Shown: positions 21,801-36,800 of the stretch, piece after piece
Layout of the letters: each line of letters starts with the position of its first letter
Numbering within the stretch: the first letter of the stretch is position 1
From: Apostichopus japonicus
Taxonomy: Eukaryota > Echinodermata > Holothuroidea > Aspidochirotida > Stichopodidae
Assembly (NCBI RefSeq): GCF_037975245.1
Contig: NC_092564.1
Coordinates: forward strand, 20,563,984 to 20,623,983
DNA: 60,000 nt
Direction of reading: 5' to 3'
Translations under genes and position numbers: made by a program
Notes under the pieces: model-generated
What the model was told of the DNA's origin: nothing
The model's input: only the letters and a program-made list of their open reading frames with translations
The model's database searches: none

Positions 21801-24800
21801 ATTATCATATTCCATAATAATTGGAAAGCTTTCACAGCATTTGATAGTTGTATTGACTTTCACACTTGTCCTGAAAGATCCAGCAGCGCAAAGACTGATG
21901 ACAACATCTGCGATGAAAACAGCAGGGTTACCTGCCCCCTAGCAACACAGGTGACTTATCACTTTTAACTTGGGCAGAGAGGAGCCATTTCATCAAATTA
22001 AACAAAAACTTCTCAAGCACAGTATCTATGGTTATCAGATCTGAAACTAGAGGATGTGTATCATGTATTGAGTGCATCTTACCTACTGTGGTAACCAGGA
22101 AGTCTGTCAAATATCTCACATGCAATGAAACACCATCAAGCACAGTATCTATGGTTGACAGATCTTTAACTAGTTGATGTGTATCATGTATTGAGTGCAT
22201 CTTACCTACTTTGGTAACCAGGAAGTCTGTCAAATATCTCACATGCAATGAAACACCATCAAGCACAGTATCTATGGTTAACAGATCTTTAATTAGCTGA
22301 TGTGTATCATGTATTGAGTGCATCTTACCTACTGTGGTAACCAGGAAGTCTGTCAAATATCTCACATGCAATGAAACACCATCAAGCACAGTATCTATGG
22401 TTAACAGATCTTTAATTAGCTGATGTGTATCATGTATTGAGTGCATCTTACCTACTGTGGTAACCAGGAAGTCTGTCAAATATCTCACATGCAATGAAAC
22501 ACAATCAAACACAGTATCTATGGTTGACAGATCTTTAATTAGCTGATGTGTATCATGTATTGAGTGCATCTTACCTACTTTGGTAACCAGGAAGTCTGTC
22601 AAATATCTCACAATCAAACACAGTATCTATGGTTAACAGAATTTTAACTAGCCGATGTGTATCATGTATTGAGTGCATCTTACCTACTTTGGTAACCAGG
22701 AAGTCTGTCAAATATCTCACAATCAAACACAGTATCTATGGTTGACAGAATTTTAACTAGCCGATGTGTATCATGTATTGAGTGCATCTTACCTACTTTG
22801 GTAACCAGGAAGTTTGTCAAATATCTCACAATCAAACACAGTATCTATGGTTGACAGATCTTTAACTAGCTACAGTGCCCTGGGGTCTATTCTCTAACCA
22901 ACCTTTCACCGATAAAGCTTGTTTCCTCACCTGTAGTGATTTAAGAACACTTTCCACTCCCTCCACAAACAGTTCCGTCTTCCTCTGCACAGAGCTCAAA
23001 GTAAATTCCGCCTGATGGACAAAGAAACCTGGATAGAATGGTATGGAGAGTGTCGCAGATCTGACCTCTGTTTGACCCGACCCTCTGTGTACAGTGACAT
23101 GGAGGTCAACAGCTGTATCCAGAGTACTCAGAAACTGAGGAATTCTCCTCGAGTCTTTCTTCTCGACTGCGCAATAATAATTTCCTGCGACAAAACAGAC
23201 GAACGATAAAATATAAAACGCTTTCATTCATGTTCCAGAATAGTAGCCTAAAAGGCAAAGGATAACAAGCTAACATAAACATATCCGATTGCAATATTCT
23301 GTTGGCATAGCAACAAACCACATTAAACATTCTGCATCATTAGGGGCGGACCCTCTTTTCAATAGCATACATGTTTTATTATTAACTTTTTAATACAGTT
23401 TTAATAAATTTTGCCCAGACGACCTCACAAAGTTTTCCAGTTAAAATGTCGCATTTGCCAATTAAACTCGACGACACCCTGAGTTGACAGACAACAGAAA
23501 CTGACAGATGTTTACTGATTTATTTCTTCTTATCGTTACTGTTTTAAATGCTACATGCATGCATATGGAACAACGGTATGCATGTCGAGTGGGGACAGGT
23601 AAAAAGGATGAGTGAGTAAATATTGTCAGTGGATTACAAATATGGACCCATCTTGACTTCTACATTCTTGCTCTCACAAAGTAACCTTCCGTAATACATT
23701 TAGAGCAAGCTTGTGGCTCAAAAAAAATCCCTCCTTACCTGTTTGGCGATCAAAGCGTGGGTAGGTAGCGAACCAATCAGAGGCTTGGGTGTTCTTGACC
23801 TCAGAAAACTGTACATGACATGAGAAAGGGGGGTGGAGCGCCTCCAATTCAAGGTCCTGGCCTGTGAAGGCTCCTCCTAAGATAACCGATCAGAAGAGAC
23901 AAATACTCAAGCTTGTTGATTTTATAGGAAAGTTTAAAAAAAATAAATAAACGGAAACATTTATTCACTACTCTTATGAGTATGGGATATTTAATCCCAA
24001 TTAAAGACTTAAAGCAAGTAAATAGGTCCCAAATAAAGGAATCACGCAGGAACCAGCCAGGGTACATGTCAATGAAACTGTTGTAGGCCATTATAATACA
24101 CATAACTGCATATCAAAGGTCATTAGTATTGTGATAGAGTCTGTTAGAAATGGCAAACATGGTCAGCCATGATGACATTAAAGTCCAGTTTTCCTGCCTC
24201 CTTCAGGGCATCTTACCTCACAGAGACACATAATTGTCACAGTTTAACCTCCTCACCTGCTGAAATAACTGATTCATTGTCTGCTATCCGGACCGAACCT
24301 TTAACATAAGTGCAAACCTTGATAATCGGATTTAACCTACTTCTAGTCTGAAGCAGAGAGAGAGAATATAAGTGTTTACCTTTAAAGCTTCCTTTATCAT
24401 TCAGCAAGACTGTTACTCTTACTTCTCCCTGAGAAGGGAGATTTGTGAGGTGAGAGGAAGTTGCATCTTTTTGTAGAGTAATCCTTGTGATGGGACCAAC
24501 AACTACCTACAGAAATACACAAAACATAACAGGTGTTAAAGTATCAAATTTTGATTCATTCCTAAAAGAGGGAGGAGGGGGGATAATGATCACCACATGA
24601 TTCAAAGCCCAAAACCAAACCAGATTTCCATAGACATTTCTAACATAGCTGCTATATTGTCCATAGCCACACCATATATATTTTGGTAAAGGGGACAGGA
24701 GAAATCTGTCAAACCAACAAATACATCTACTCGTGGACTAAAGTGCCTGATTTTTTAAGCACCAAACGTCTGACGGCAAATCACTCATCCCTCCATTCCC

Positions 24801-27800
24801 TACACCTATCATATTCCTGAAGCATCCATTTTACAGGTAGCAAGTGTGCAAAGAACAAGCTCCCATTTACTGTTTTTGATGGTCTCTTGTATGACCCAAC
24901 TTCTTGTACCCTGGGCTTACTTTTCTTAATCTTATAAATATATAGTTGCTCGTTCACCACAAGACATCAACCATTTGTGTAACGCAAATTACAGATCCAC
25001 TTATCACCTAATGGATCAATTATCAATTAATCAATTATTCAATTGGATTATATTCAATATATACTGACTGTTCTCCTACGTTGTTTACTTACTTCTGTTG
25101 AAGTCTTGGCATTCTGTCCGACATCTAGATAGATGGTGACCTTCCCAGGAGCGTGACCGACCGCCAGCCCATCAGAACGGACCGACAGTACCGTGTCATC
25201 CGAGGAGCTCCACTGTACCTTCTTACCTGTGATGGAAGAGTTTTATCATCATGACATAAAATGAAATATTTTCAGGGCAGTCATTCCTTTGATGTAATTG
25301 ACAAAAACTCTATTTCAGTCAAATCAATTCTTAAATGTTGTAAAGGATGTCCACAACTCACTTGACAACCTAGCTTTGTATTCTCCTTAAGTTAATGTAA
25401 GTAAAGAATGTTAACAAATGTTTTGATTTTTGTTCATGATCCCACCAAATTAAGAAAGTAGCAATGCAGTAAAATGCTCTGCCATGTGGGTCTATTACTG
25501 GAGTAGTTTTGGCCTCTGAAATGTAGCATTATTCGGGAAAGGATATCTCACCTCTAAGAGGTCGATATAGTTGAGATTATCACTTGAGATTATCGAAAGA
25601 CCTGATATATCCTAATAACAGTAAGATTATCAGATTAAAATTATAAGACTTAATATACCCGATGTGGTTTGAGATGAACAAACTAGCTTCTTTACCATTT
25701 TCATTATTTCATTTGCATTATGCCTTATCAAGAACCAGACTAGTGTGCTCAATTTAAAAAAACAATTATGCTAAAATTGGGCAACTTTTTCAGACAATGC
25801 AACATCCACATCTTGTAACATAAAGAGACAGAAATCATGTCTAACTACAACTATGATGTTTGGTAGTAACAACATTCCATGTAAAGTCCGTGAATATTTG
25901 TCAAAATATTTTATGTTCCTTTAGAAATAACATTTAAAATACTTGTTTTAAGTTAAATACCCGCTTCAGCACATTAACAGCAAAAAGATAGAACAAACAA
26001 TCAGTTCCAATGAAGTATTTAACAACAACAACAAAAACAAAAACACAAGTACTCTTGGGTAACAAATATATACTCCCAGTAGACTCATGAGAACAAGCAA
26101 AACAAATGAGCAACTTTATCCGTACATCACCAACACACACTCACACCCTCCCCTTTCAGCAAGTTGACGTAGAGATGTACATACCTTCTTGACCAATCAG
26201 AGGCGTGTGCATGCGAATCACATCCCCGACAACGAAGTCTCTGTCTGTGGGTTGGAGGACGTTACCAACTGGAACATTGACGTAGTCATCAACTCTAGGG
26301 TTATCTTCATCCCAAATCTGCAGAGAAAACCATGACCATAAGAAAGCACTTAACATCTTATTGACCCTCCATTTCTCGTAAGAAGATATCGAATGAAAGC
26401 AGGATTTATTTCAAAATTAAAAAGTTTATCAGTTAACGTCAAAACCAACAGAGGGTCAACCAACAAAGGTCAAACCTACAAACTCCTTTACTATTAAAAT
26501 GGAACAGGTTTTATTTCATAATTATTAAAAACAGTTAATAGGCTACGGTCAAAACCAACAAACTGCTTTTTTATTAAATTAAAGGGACAGGCTTTGTTGC
26601 TAAAGAGAACCTGCACAGGTCCTGGGAGCTAATTTGCATCTCCGATCGAGATACGAATGCAGAACAGAGAGGATGGAGAAAGAGAGCCAGCTACAGAAAG
26701 GAGGGAGAGAGAGAGGCAGCTACAGATTATTAATGAGAAATAGCAAAAGTCTTATTTAGGTAACGATGATGGGAATTCTGTACTGGTCTATGTCCCAGTA
26801 AAATCAGAACTTAACAGGGGCAGAAACAAACACAGCTAATTGAAACCCCTACTACAATATATTCTATCCCAATTCTAATTGCATTTTAAATTGGTCAATG
26901 TTTTGCACGTAATAAACCTTTTCTTTCGTAAAAGTTTTGCGAGGGCATTGGCTGTTCCCAACAGTACTTTTCGACTACAATATTATTGTCGATACCACAC
27001 TGGATTGTGAAACATTTTGGAAAGGTTGCCAATTCAGTAATGTGCTACGAAATCAAGACTTCATCAAACTATATCGTCTTGTTGTAAGAATATTTTATTG
27101 CTCTGTAAATAATTAATAAAAAATGATATGATGCGTACATTACACAGACAAATGAAAACATTTTCTGTTCAATTCCAATGATATTATTCCAGCTGTTGTC
27201 AGACACAAAAATGAAACTTGATCCATTGAACTAAAAGGAGAAACGTTAGAAAAAAAACTTTCGATGGTGACAGCTTTAAGGTCGCAAACTTGACTGGCTG
27301 TGTAAAAAACAACATCTCACTAACCTTGAAGATGGTGCTACCATGGTGAGCTGCCCTTGCAGCAAAAGTGCTATTTTCAGGACCAGCCTGCAGTTGGAGA
27401 TAGTCAAATCTGCAAAAACCAAATACAACAAACTTAATAGCCAGAGGCAGATTACCATCTAACACAAGAATAGATGCAGCATGATAAAACCTTAAACCCT
27501 GGATTGTGTATAGTTCTAAGTGAGGCTGTTTTGATGTAAGATGTAAGTAGTTTTCAAATTATCTACTGCCTTGTTTTCTCCATATGCACAGGTTTATTCC
27601 GGCTGGTGTCTGTGAAGGTATATGGAAGTTTATTGGTAGTGTCATCCTCAATTTCAAATCATTTAATTACAGTCCAAATCACAAACATGATATTGTTACA
27701 ACTAAAAGTAATAGCACAACGTTTGTATCGAGGATGTCCAAGCATTTTCGTGTGTATAGACAAGACAAACAATACTGTCCCTTGCACGTGAAGCTATTTG

Positions 27801-30800
27801 ACTATTAGGATAGCTTACCAAACAATATAATGAACTCATTTGTTTTCTGAAGCATAAAATATTAGTAGAAATTTAACAACAACTAGTAACTTTCAGCTGT
27901 TTATACTTTCATCTAACCAGAGCCATACTTTCCCAAACAATATTATAATACAATCTGTAAGTATTTCTTACCGATGAAGTCTGTGTGCTACCCTCATGTT
28001 AGTGGCGTCAAATCTTTCACCGATGTTGTCATAGAAACCGACGGAGAAGGCTAACGGAAGTCCGACAGGGTAGACTTTGAGATCGGCTGTCTTACTCGTG
28101 GCCAGGCGTGTGGCAGGTTCAATGGCGATGTAAGACACAGGCTTTACCTAAGGTAGGAAAAAGCAAAGGTTTCACTGTATGCTTAAAAAAACATTACCCA
28201 TATAAACGGTGGAATATAGTTTTCAGTCTCCATTTTATAATGATATTGAACAAAGCTAGACTAGCGACCTTTCTGCACTCACACTGGAAAAATTTGTGAA
28301 ACAAAAGAAAGATATTTGCCTTTCAATTGATGAATTTTTGGCTAAAATGCTATATATCAGTATATCTAAGATGGTTTCTATCAGGTGACTTCATTACATT
28401 ACAAACATGGTCTATAACTTTATGTTTCAGAAGCAGTGCTGACAGCTGGACCTGTGAAACATGTTGTCAAAGCAAAAGTTGTAGCCGGCTGGAACAGGAA
28501 TTACAAAGTCCTAATCCATCAGTAAATAAAAATATTGAGACAGTACAGACATGTCCATGTTACCACTGCTACTCACTGAATATCGAAATATTGCTTATTG
28601 CAAAGTGTTTAAAACAGGTTGGTTTGTTTCACTAAAGCCCACGTTATTATTTAATCAGTCATATCAATACCAATGAACTCTGAATCAAACTCATCAATCT
28701 AACACAATAAACTTAATATTTTACCTGTACAAGAGCTAACATGGTCTGATTAGCCCTGAAACTCTCCCTGGCAACGACCTCGATGACAGCTTTCCCTGTA
28801 CGGGATCCGGATGTCACGACGCCCTGAGGACTAACGGTCACGATTGGTTCCGAGCCAGAGTTGGAAAGCAGTGTGTAGGACATGATAGCAGATCCATCCC
28901 TACAAGATGCAGGGTGAGAGAAATGATGATAACATTGTTATTAAAAGAGATCCAATCGATACAAAAGGAAGGCTGCATTCAAAGGTCACTTGAGACTTCA
29001 TAAAGTTGAAAATCTAAACCATCTATACATACACAATTACTATTACCTGTTTGTCTTGACAACGGCTTGAGTCTCGGGGGCCATCAAAAGTCGACACTCA
29101 CAGCTATCAAACATGACTAACTTCTCAAATACCTGGACGGAAGATAAACATTGAGTGTTAATATAAACTACGTTGACTGTGTATCACCAATACCTGGACG
29201 AAAGAATAACATTGAGCATTCATATCAACTACAGTGACTGTGTATCACCAAATACCTGGACGAAAGAATCACAGAGTATTAATATAAACTACAGTGACTG
29301 TGTATCACCAATACCTGGACGAAAGAATAACATAGAGTATTAATATAAACTACAGTGACTGTGTATCACCAATACCTGGACGAAAGAATAACATAGAGTA
29401 TTAATATAAACTACAGTGACTGTGTATCACCAATACCTGGACGAAAGAATAACATAGAGTATTAATATAAACTACAGTGACTGTGTATCACCAATACCTG
29501 GACGAAAGAATAACATAGAGTATTAATATAAACTACAGTGACTGTGTATCACCAATACCTGGACGAAAGAATAACATAGAGTATTAATATAAACTACAGT
29601 GACTGTGTATCACCAATACCTGGACGAAAGAATAACATAGAGTATTAATATAAACTACAGTGACTGTGTATCACCAATACCTGGACGAAAGAATAACATC
29701 GAGCAGTCATATAAACTACGTTGAGTGTGTATCACCAAGAGCTGCACAATTCTTTGTCCAAGATTATGCTATTAAGAATATTAAACATGGTCACATATAG
29801 CATATAGACTACAAATTTTTATGTTAGCTTGGAACGTGCAACAGCATAAGTTGTGATATTTCGATCTTGGACCAAAATGCTTCTTATTTTAATACACTGT
29901 ACAATTAATTCTCTCACTTAATACGTTTAAATACTTAAATATTATAGGTTAAATCATTTACAAACCTCTATTCTGATCTCGTCTGTCAGTAAACCGTTCC
30001 TCACCACCTGATGTCGACTCTGTGATGACACCGTGACCTGCAATCTAAGGGTAGCTTCACCAGGATTGACCGTACGCACTCGGATGGAAACACTGTTCTC
30101 TGGAGAAGGTTCCACTCCATCCTTGATAGAGAAAAAGTAAACCATTAAATCGTAATCAATGCTGCAAGAGCTAATGCCAACACAAGATGTCTTGATCGAA
30201 CAGTGATAAGACACTGAAAATGCAATAAAATGAACCAACATTAGCTAAGGTGAAAAAGAGTGACCTATAGACCTTCAATTTGTCATTTCTTGTGATGAAT
30301 AAATACAAATATCATACCACAGTTGAATCAAAAGCAGAAAGCAGATCTATTTTTTTTACACATGTATCTGTAGCAGATTAAACTTGAAGATTACAAGATG
30401 ATATCTTCAACCAACTGAGACACGTAACAGACTTACAAACATACTTTGCTCTATTTTGAGTCACAGTGAGTCCTGACTTCTATAAAACTTGCCCAACCCA
30501 TTCTAGAACATAATGGACCCCACTACTACTTGCTCAAACTTGTAGGTGATACTAGTATTTCATGACCCATTCTCCCCCCCCCATAGTGGGCCACTGGGTA
30601 CTGGATCCTACTCATATCTCACGACCCATTTTGCACCATAGTGGGCCACACTACTACTTGATTATACTCATATCTCACAACCCACTCTTCCCCATAGTGG
30701 GCCACATTACTAATGGATCATACTCATATCTCACAACCCACTCTCCCCCACAGTGGGCCATATTACTACTGGATCATACTCATATCTCACAACCCACTCT

Positions 30801-33800
30801 CCCTCACAGTGGGCCACATTACCACTCACACAAACCCATGTGTGTGATAACCCTGTAAGTCACACCCCTTTCGCCATGAACCATTTTGAACCACACTCCG
30901 TCACACTAACAGGATTTCAGACTTGCACAATGGCCCACAATATGTTTCTTCTTGTCTTTCTTCTAAAGAGAATCCTGACAATGTAACTCACTTCAGAGAA
31001 AACAGACTCCACTCTGATGACATCATTGTTACTAGAACTCCAGAAGAACTGCAATCCTGGAGTAGCACTGCCGATGGTGAATGGAGTTTCCTGGTCGTGA
31101 AGCCCCATGGCATAGGCTGGCATTAGAGTGTCCGTCTCCAGGCGGTGTAAGGGCGCATGAATCTTGACTCCCCCCAGCTCAATCACATGAACATTCACTA
31201 TATCCTGTAAACAAACAAATAAACACAATAAATAAGAAACAATTGTGAAATACATGCATATTGATCAAGTAACTTAATACAAGGCCAGTGGTGCTGAAGT
31301 ACATTTATAATGTGGATCTTTTTAAATACTAAATTCCATCTCTTTGAGGTAGATAATTAAATTACCTTTCACAACTCTTCTCGTCTCTTTACAAGATTTA
31401 CTTGAGTTCCTTGGGCACTGTTCTCTGCAAGGTCCAGAGCACTAGTAGGCAGCTTAGTATCCATAAACAGACCATAAATAACTCACAGTGACTGTTCTAT
31501 TTGGTAATATTGATGAGATCCTTTGAAATTAAATTGTACACTTACAACTCCTGAATCAAAGTAAATACAACAAACTACAAAAATAGAAGCATGCCTGAAA
31601 ATTGAATAATGCTTAATATCTCAAAATACTAGACAGAATGTTCCGCAGCTGTGATTCTGCCAAGTTATCCAGATTGAAGCCAAAAAGTGAACACACCACT
31701 TTCCTTTCTCTATGATGAAAACAAAAGTCAAACAGAATACTCACTGTTGAATAAGTCACATCTGAGCCAACATCAGGATCAAACCCAATGGCTGTTCCAG
31801 TGATCACGGTGTTACCGACGGCCTGGGCTTCTATGATGCCAGATCCACTGATCTCAGCAATCTGTTTCTCAGAGTTAGAATATTCCACTTCAGATAGGGG
31901 TTGCGGACCTCCAAGACTACGGATCTGTGATATTAAGAGGAACAAAAGCATTAACTGTGAAGCTGTTCTTTTTGTTACAAAAATTCTTGCTACCATAAAT
32001 AAAACATCCTTTTTACGCCACATTTGGAATTTTCTTGAATTACCTCACAATACTAACGATTACATCATAGCACTGTCTTTAACCTCTCTCCTTGTTTCTT
32101 GACTTGCCCAAGTCCAAAAGACTATGGGATATCATGTAAGTGTTTGAGTGCTGCTGCCAGACTACTATGGGATATCATGTATGTGTTTGAGTGCTGCTGC
32201 CAGACTATTATGGGATATCATGTAAGTGTTTGAGTGCTGCTGCCAGACTACTATGGGATATCATGTATGTGTTTGAGTGCTGCTGCCAGACTACTATGGG
32301 ATATCATGTAAGTGTTTGAGTGCTGCTGCCAGACTACTATGGGATATCATGTAAGTGTTTGAGTGCTACTGCCAGACTACTATGGGATATCATGTAAAGT
32401 GTTTGAGTGTTGCTGCCAGACTATTATGGGATATCATGTAAGTGTTTGAGTGCTGCTGCCAGACTACTATGGGATATCATGTAAGTGTTTGAGTGCTGCT
32501 GCCAGACTACTATGGGATATCATGTAAGTGTTTGAGTGCTGCTGCCAGACTACTATGGGATATCATGTAAGTGTTTGAGTGCTGCTGCCAGACTATTATG
32601 GGATATCATGTAAGTGTTTGAGTGCTGCTGCCAGACTACTATGGGATATCATGTAAGTGTTTGAGTGCTGCTGCCAGACTACTATGGGATATCATGTAAG
32701 TGTTTGAGTGCTGCTGCCAGACTACTATGGGATATCATGTAAAGTGTTTGAGTGCTGCTGCCAGACCACTATGGAATATCATGGAATATTTTGGGTGTTT
32801 CCCACAGCCAATTTCATGTGAAAACCTCCCAACATGCACCACATACTTGATAATGCATCTCATCATCAAAGAAGATCTTTCAACTTATTCTTACTGTTGC
32901 ATCTTGGGAAACCAGCAAGCCGAACAAGTCCAGGCATGCCATGACCCCTGAGAGAACTTTCTGGTCATGCCTAAGAGACTTCAAGGAGCATACAGGAGTA
33001 ACCAGACAGGGGTACATCCCACATTATTTCATGACATGACATGGAAGCAAACAATGGAAGAAAACTCACTTGGAATGACTGCCCGACGATCAATGTAACA
33101 TTACGAGGAGACAACCTCAACGGTGGGAAGACTTGGATATCCCTGACTCGGCTAGAAACCAGCTGACCAGTCTTAGATGTAGCAGTGAATGCTAGATTGG
33201 TGAAACCCAGAACAGCACCGTGTACAGTATAGTAAGATGTATACTGGTCTGGTGGCTTAGTCTGGTCTGGTCTGTGTGTAGAAATGTTAGATGAAATAAA
33301 ATACCGAGTGAATGATGATCATGGTCAGGCTGTAACATTAACTAAAGCTCATATAATAAATTCTAGGGGGAGGTAACAGGGGTGGTGAGGGGATGTCTAG
33401 GGAGAGGATGGGGGAAGGGGATGGGATATTGAAGGGGGTTGGGAGGGATAGGGGATTGTGAAGGTAGAAAGAGGAAATGGCTGAAGGTAGGAAAAGGATC
33501 ATTTTGTTACAAACAAATAAACAAGTCACTTGATCTATGAATCTGCTCACCTGACTTCAATAATATCAGATTCAACGTTTGGTTTGAGATTCATCAGCGG
33601 GAAAAATGACACGGAAAGAGGCTGACCGGTGGAATCCAACACCCTGACCTCTGCAATGATATCATGCTCGACTTGAACCTGTAAGCAAGCAATGGAGAGA
33701 ATTATTCTCACAAGAACGACACTGGCCTCTTGGGCAATAGCATGGACTACAGGATGTAAAGAGCCCTCTTCGCCCAACTTTGTTTGACTCAACTACCTGC

Positions 33801-36800
33801 CCTGCAAAAATCTAGGTAAAGTATATGTTCGTTTGCCCGATCGATTCCAACCCAGCAGGATTTTCATGAAAACCAAACAGAGTTCGTCTTTAATAGGATT
33901 GTCAACGGATCAATATGATTGACCACCTGTTTAATGAATTATGAAATTGGAAACAAAAACCGTGTACGATAACAGACGAATGTTACCTACCCGATCGACA
34001 ACGAGCAGCTGTATCGTGTGAACACCGGCCATATTGACTTCGGCTGATGCATGATGGGTAGTAGCGAGACAGAGATCGATGGCGGTGATGGTGAGCTTGC
34101 CGTCGTGGAGCGGTACCACTTTGATGGTCTTCTTCTTTTCGATGAAAGTGACGTCTGCTAACCCCGGAGGGTTCGGTCGAAGAAGGAAATGACTGGAACC
34201 ACCGAGAAGTTTCAGTTCGGCCTGTTACAGAAAGAAAAGAGATCATCTTTCCGTTTTTGCCTCCCTCTGTATGAAACAAAACTTAAATCAGCTATTAATT
34301 GCATTAAATAAAAATAAATTTGACAAATTCAGATAATGCTACGTCCATATCACTGACAGAAAGAGCTTCCACTAACAATATCGTTCATTTCATATGAGAT
34401 TTCGTTCAGTCGCTGGGTCAACGATGAAAGCTGCAATAGCTGTAAAATCCACTGCAGAAAGACTGAATTGATGTTAAACAACAGAGATCAGCTTGGCAAT
34501 CCAGCAGTGCCTTTGCTTGCAGACTGCAGAGCACAACAGGCACAGCCTAGCTGCGTCCTCCTCAGCGATCTACTTTTGATTCAGTTGCCTTAATGTGCAT
34601 CCTCCTCAGCGATCTACTTTTGATACAGTTGCCTTACTGTGGCTGCACGATGCTGCATCCTCCTCAGCGATCTACTTTTGATACAGTTGCCTTAATGTGC
34701 ATCATGCTCAATGAAAGGAGATGAAAACAAAAATATCAAGTTTTCTCAGACGAGGGAGATGTATCTGACAAAACACCTCCCAACCTCACGAGGTGAATGA
34801 TGCTGTTATTGGTGGCACCTTCCTCCTCCTCTTCGGCCATCACAACAGAGAAAGAAGAACAAAAGAATGGAAGGAAGGAAGAAGAAAAGGACACAAAAAA
34901 CAAAGAAAAAGGATGGAAAAATAAACTCAGTAGGTTTTATTTGTCAATCACTGTTTGGTTCTCAGCTTGCTTTAAACATATCTGCAACAAGAAAAAGCTG
35001 AGTTTCTCTTGAACTCCCTTCCTTGCCGTTTTCTCTGTTTGTATGAAATGACACAAGGAGGTTTGTTCACCATGGTGTGTGAAAGTAGATGTTTATTTAT
35101 AAACTAAACTGGCCTGGATGTATGTTAATACCTTATTAGACGGATGGTTAAAGATGGACAGCTTTGTGGGTTCGATCCGTGCCTCGCTGACCAGCATCAG
35201 ATCCACGCTGGTGCTGAGCATTTCCACTTTACTCGACATCTTAACGCCGTGTTGTTGTAAGAGACCGGTATCATAGGAGGTACTGGTGGCAGTCAGGGTC
35301 ACTGGACCCTCTTTCGTACTCAGTTTACAAACTTGAATCGCTGTAAATACAACAACAAAAAATGACAATAATGACCATATGATATAACTCATTTGCATAG
35401 CATTACCGGGCATAGCATCACAATATGCTATACAAAAGTCCACACACTTGCTACTGCAAATGCAACTTAGAACTTACTATTTCCATCATAGCATAACAAA
35501 ATGCTATGGATAAGCTCACCAAGTGCTATTAAAACAAACATAATTAGAAACTTGTATTTCCTGACATTTTCTGATACAACAAAATTCATAAACTTCCACG
35601 TTGTTACAAAATGCTATACAAAACTTCACAAACTTGATTGGGGAAGCTTACTTAGTGCTATTAAAAAACAAACACAATTAGATTTACTGACGAAATTCAT
35701 AAACTTCCACGTTGTTATTTTCACAATGAAAAAATTCTAAATTATTCCCCGTAAGTAAACACAACTTGCGAGAGACAATCTGGAGCAACTAGCCAATACA
35801 ATATCCCATTGCATCATGGGATGAATAGCAAAAGCATTCCCTATAACTGCACTCAAGTGTTTAAGAGATAATCTGGAGCCCCAGACATTTTATTGGATCC
35901 TTTCCCAATCACTACTACTAGTGGTATGTACAGAAAATACAAACATGACTGATTGCTGTGATTTTATAGTGACAACATAATCAAATTAAACCCTTTTCAA
36001 AGCCACCTGAAGAGAATGACACAATAGACGGACCTTTCAGTGTTCTTGAACCGATCACGTCCCCATCGAGGTCAGCGTAGGTCATGATCGAGGAATCGAA
36101 ACTGGCCAAGTTGTTATTTGTGCTGCTCCACTTAATTATGAGAGAGGAAGAATTGTCAAAGAAGTTGCCCTGTCCGTCTACAGCTTTGACCTCAAACTCG
36201 ATCTCGTTGTTATTCATGACGGGGATCTGAGGAGATGAAAATACATTCAAGGTCATGTGTTTGGTGAAAATAGTGTTCTGTTCTGTTCATTTTGCAGTTT
36301 ACAACCTTTTTCAAAAACAATTCAAACTTTTTATTCTTTTTGTTTCAAAAGCTCTTACAGAAAATGATGCAAATGAACAGTCATGTTTTGTTTTTTTTTT
36401 GTCTTGGTAAACTTTGTGGATTGAGGGGAATTTCGAATTTCTGCAAAGACCAATAAGACCTTGCAAAGCCCTCGCATCAGTCGGCGTTGCGACATCACCA
36501 GCTAGAGTTATATGAATATTTAAGACAAACATTAAGTTTTTCACAACACAGAACCCTCTCAGAAAAATGTAATGCACACTATACATTACAGATGTTCAGG
36601 TGGGTTGATTCCAGACTAAAGTGGGAGAGCTCTCTCATAATCTTTAATAAAGGCAGATTTTTTTCCCCAAAAGTGTCACACATTTCCAAAGCCGAGTAGT
36701 AGTAATACATTATCAGCAAGAAATGGAACTTATACGTCCCATGGAAAATATTCATAAAGTCAGCAGTAGGTCTGGGGAAATAAGAGTGGGCAAGGGAGGG

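Noticed and set aside
22862-23227. Single-exon reading of the 121-codon minus-strand frame as a small secreted protein
   Set aside because: Its first 20 residues are intron 31 and its end is intron 32; the middle is NUP210 exon 32 flanked by good splice sites.
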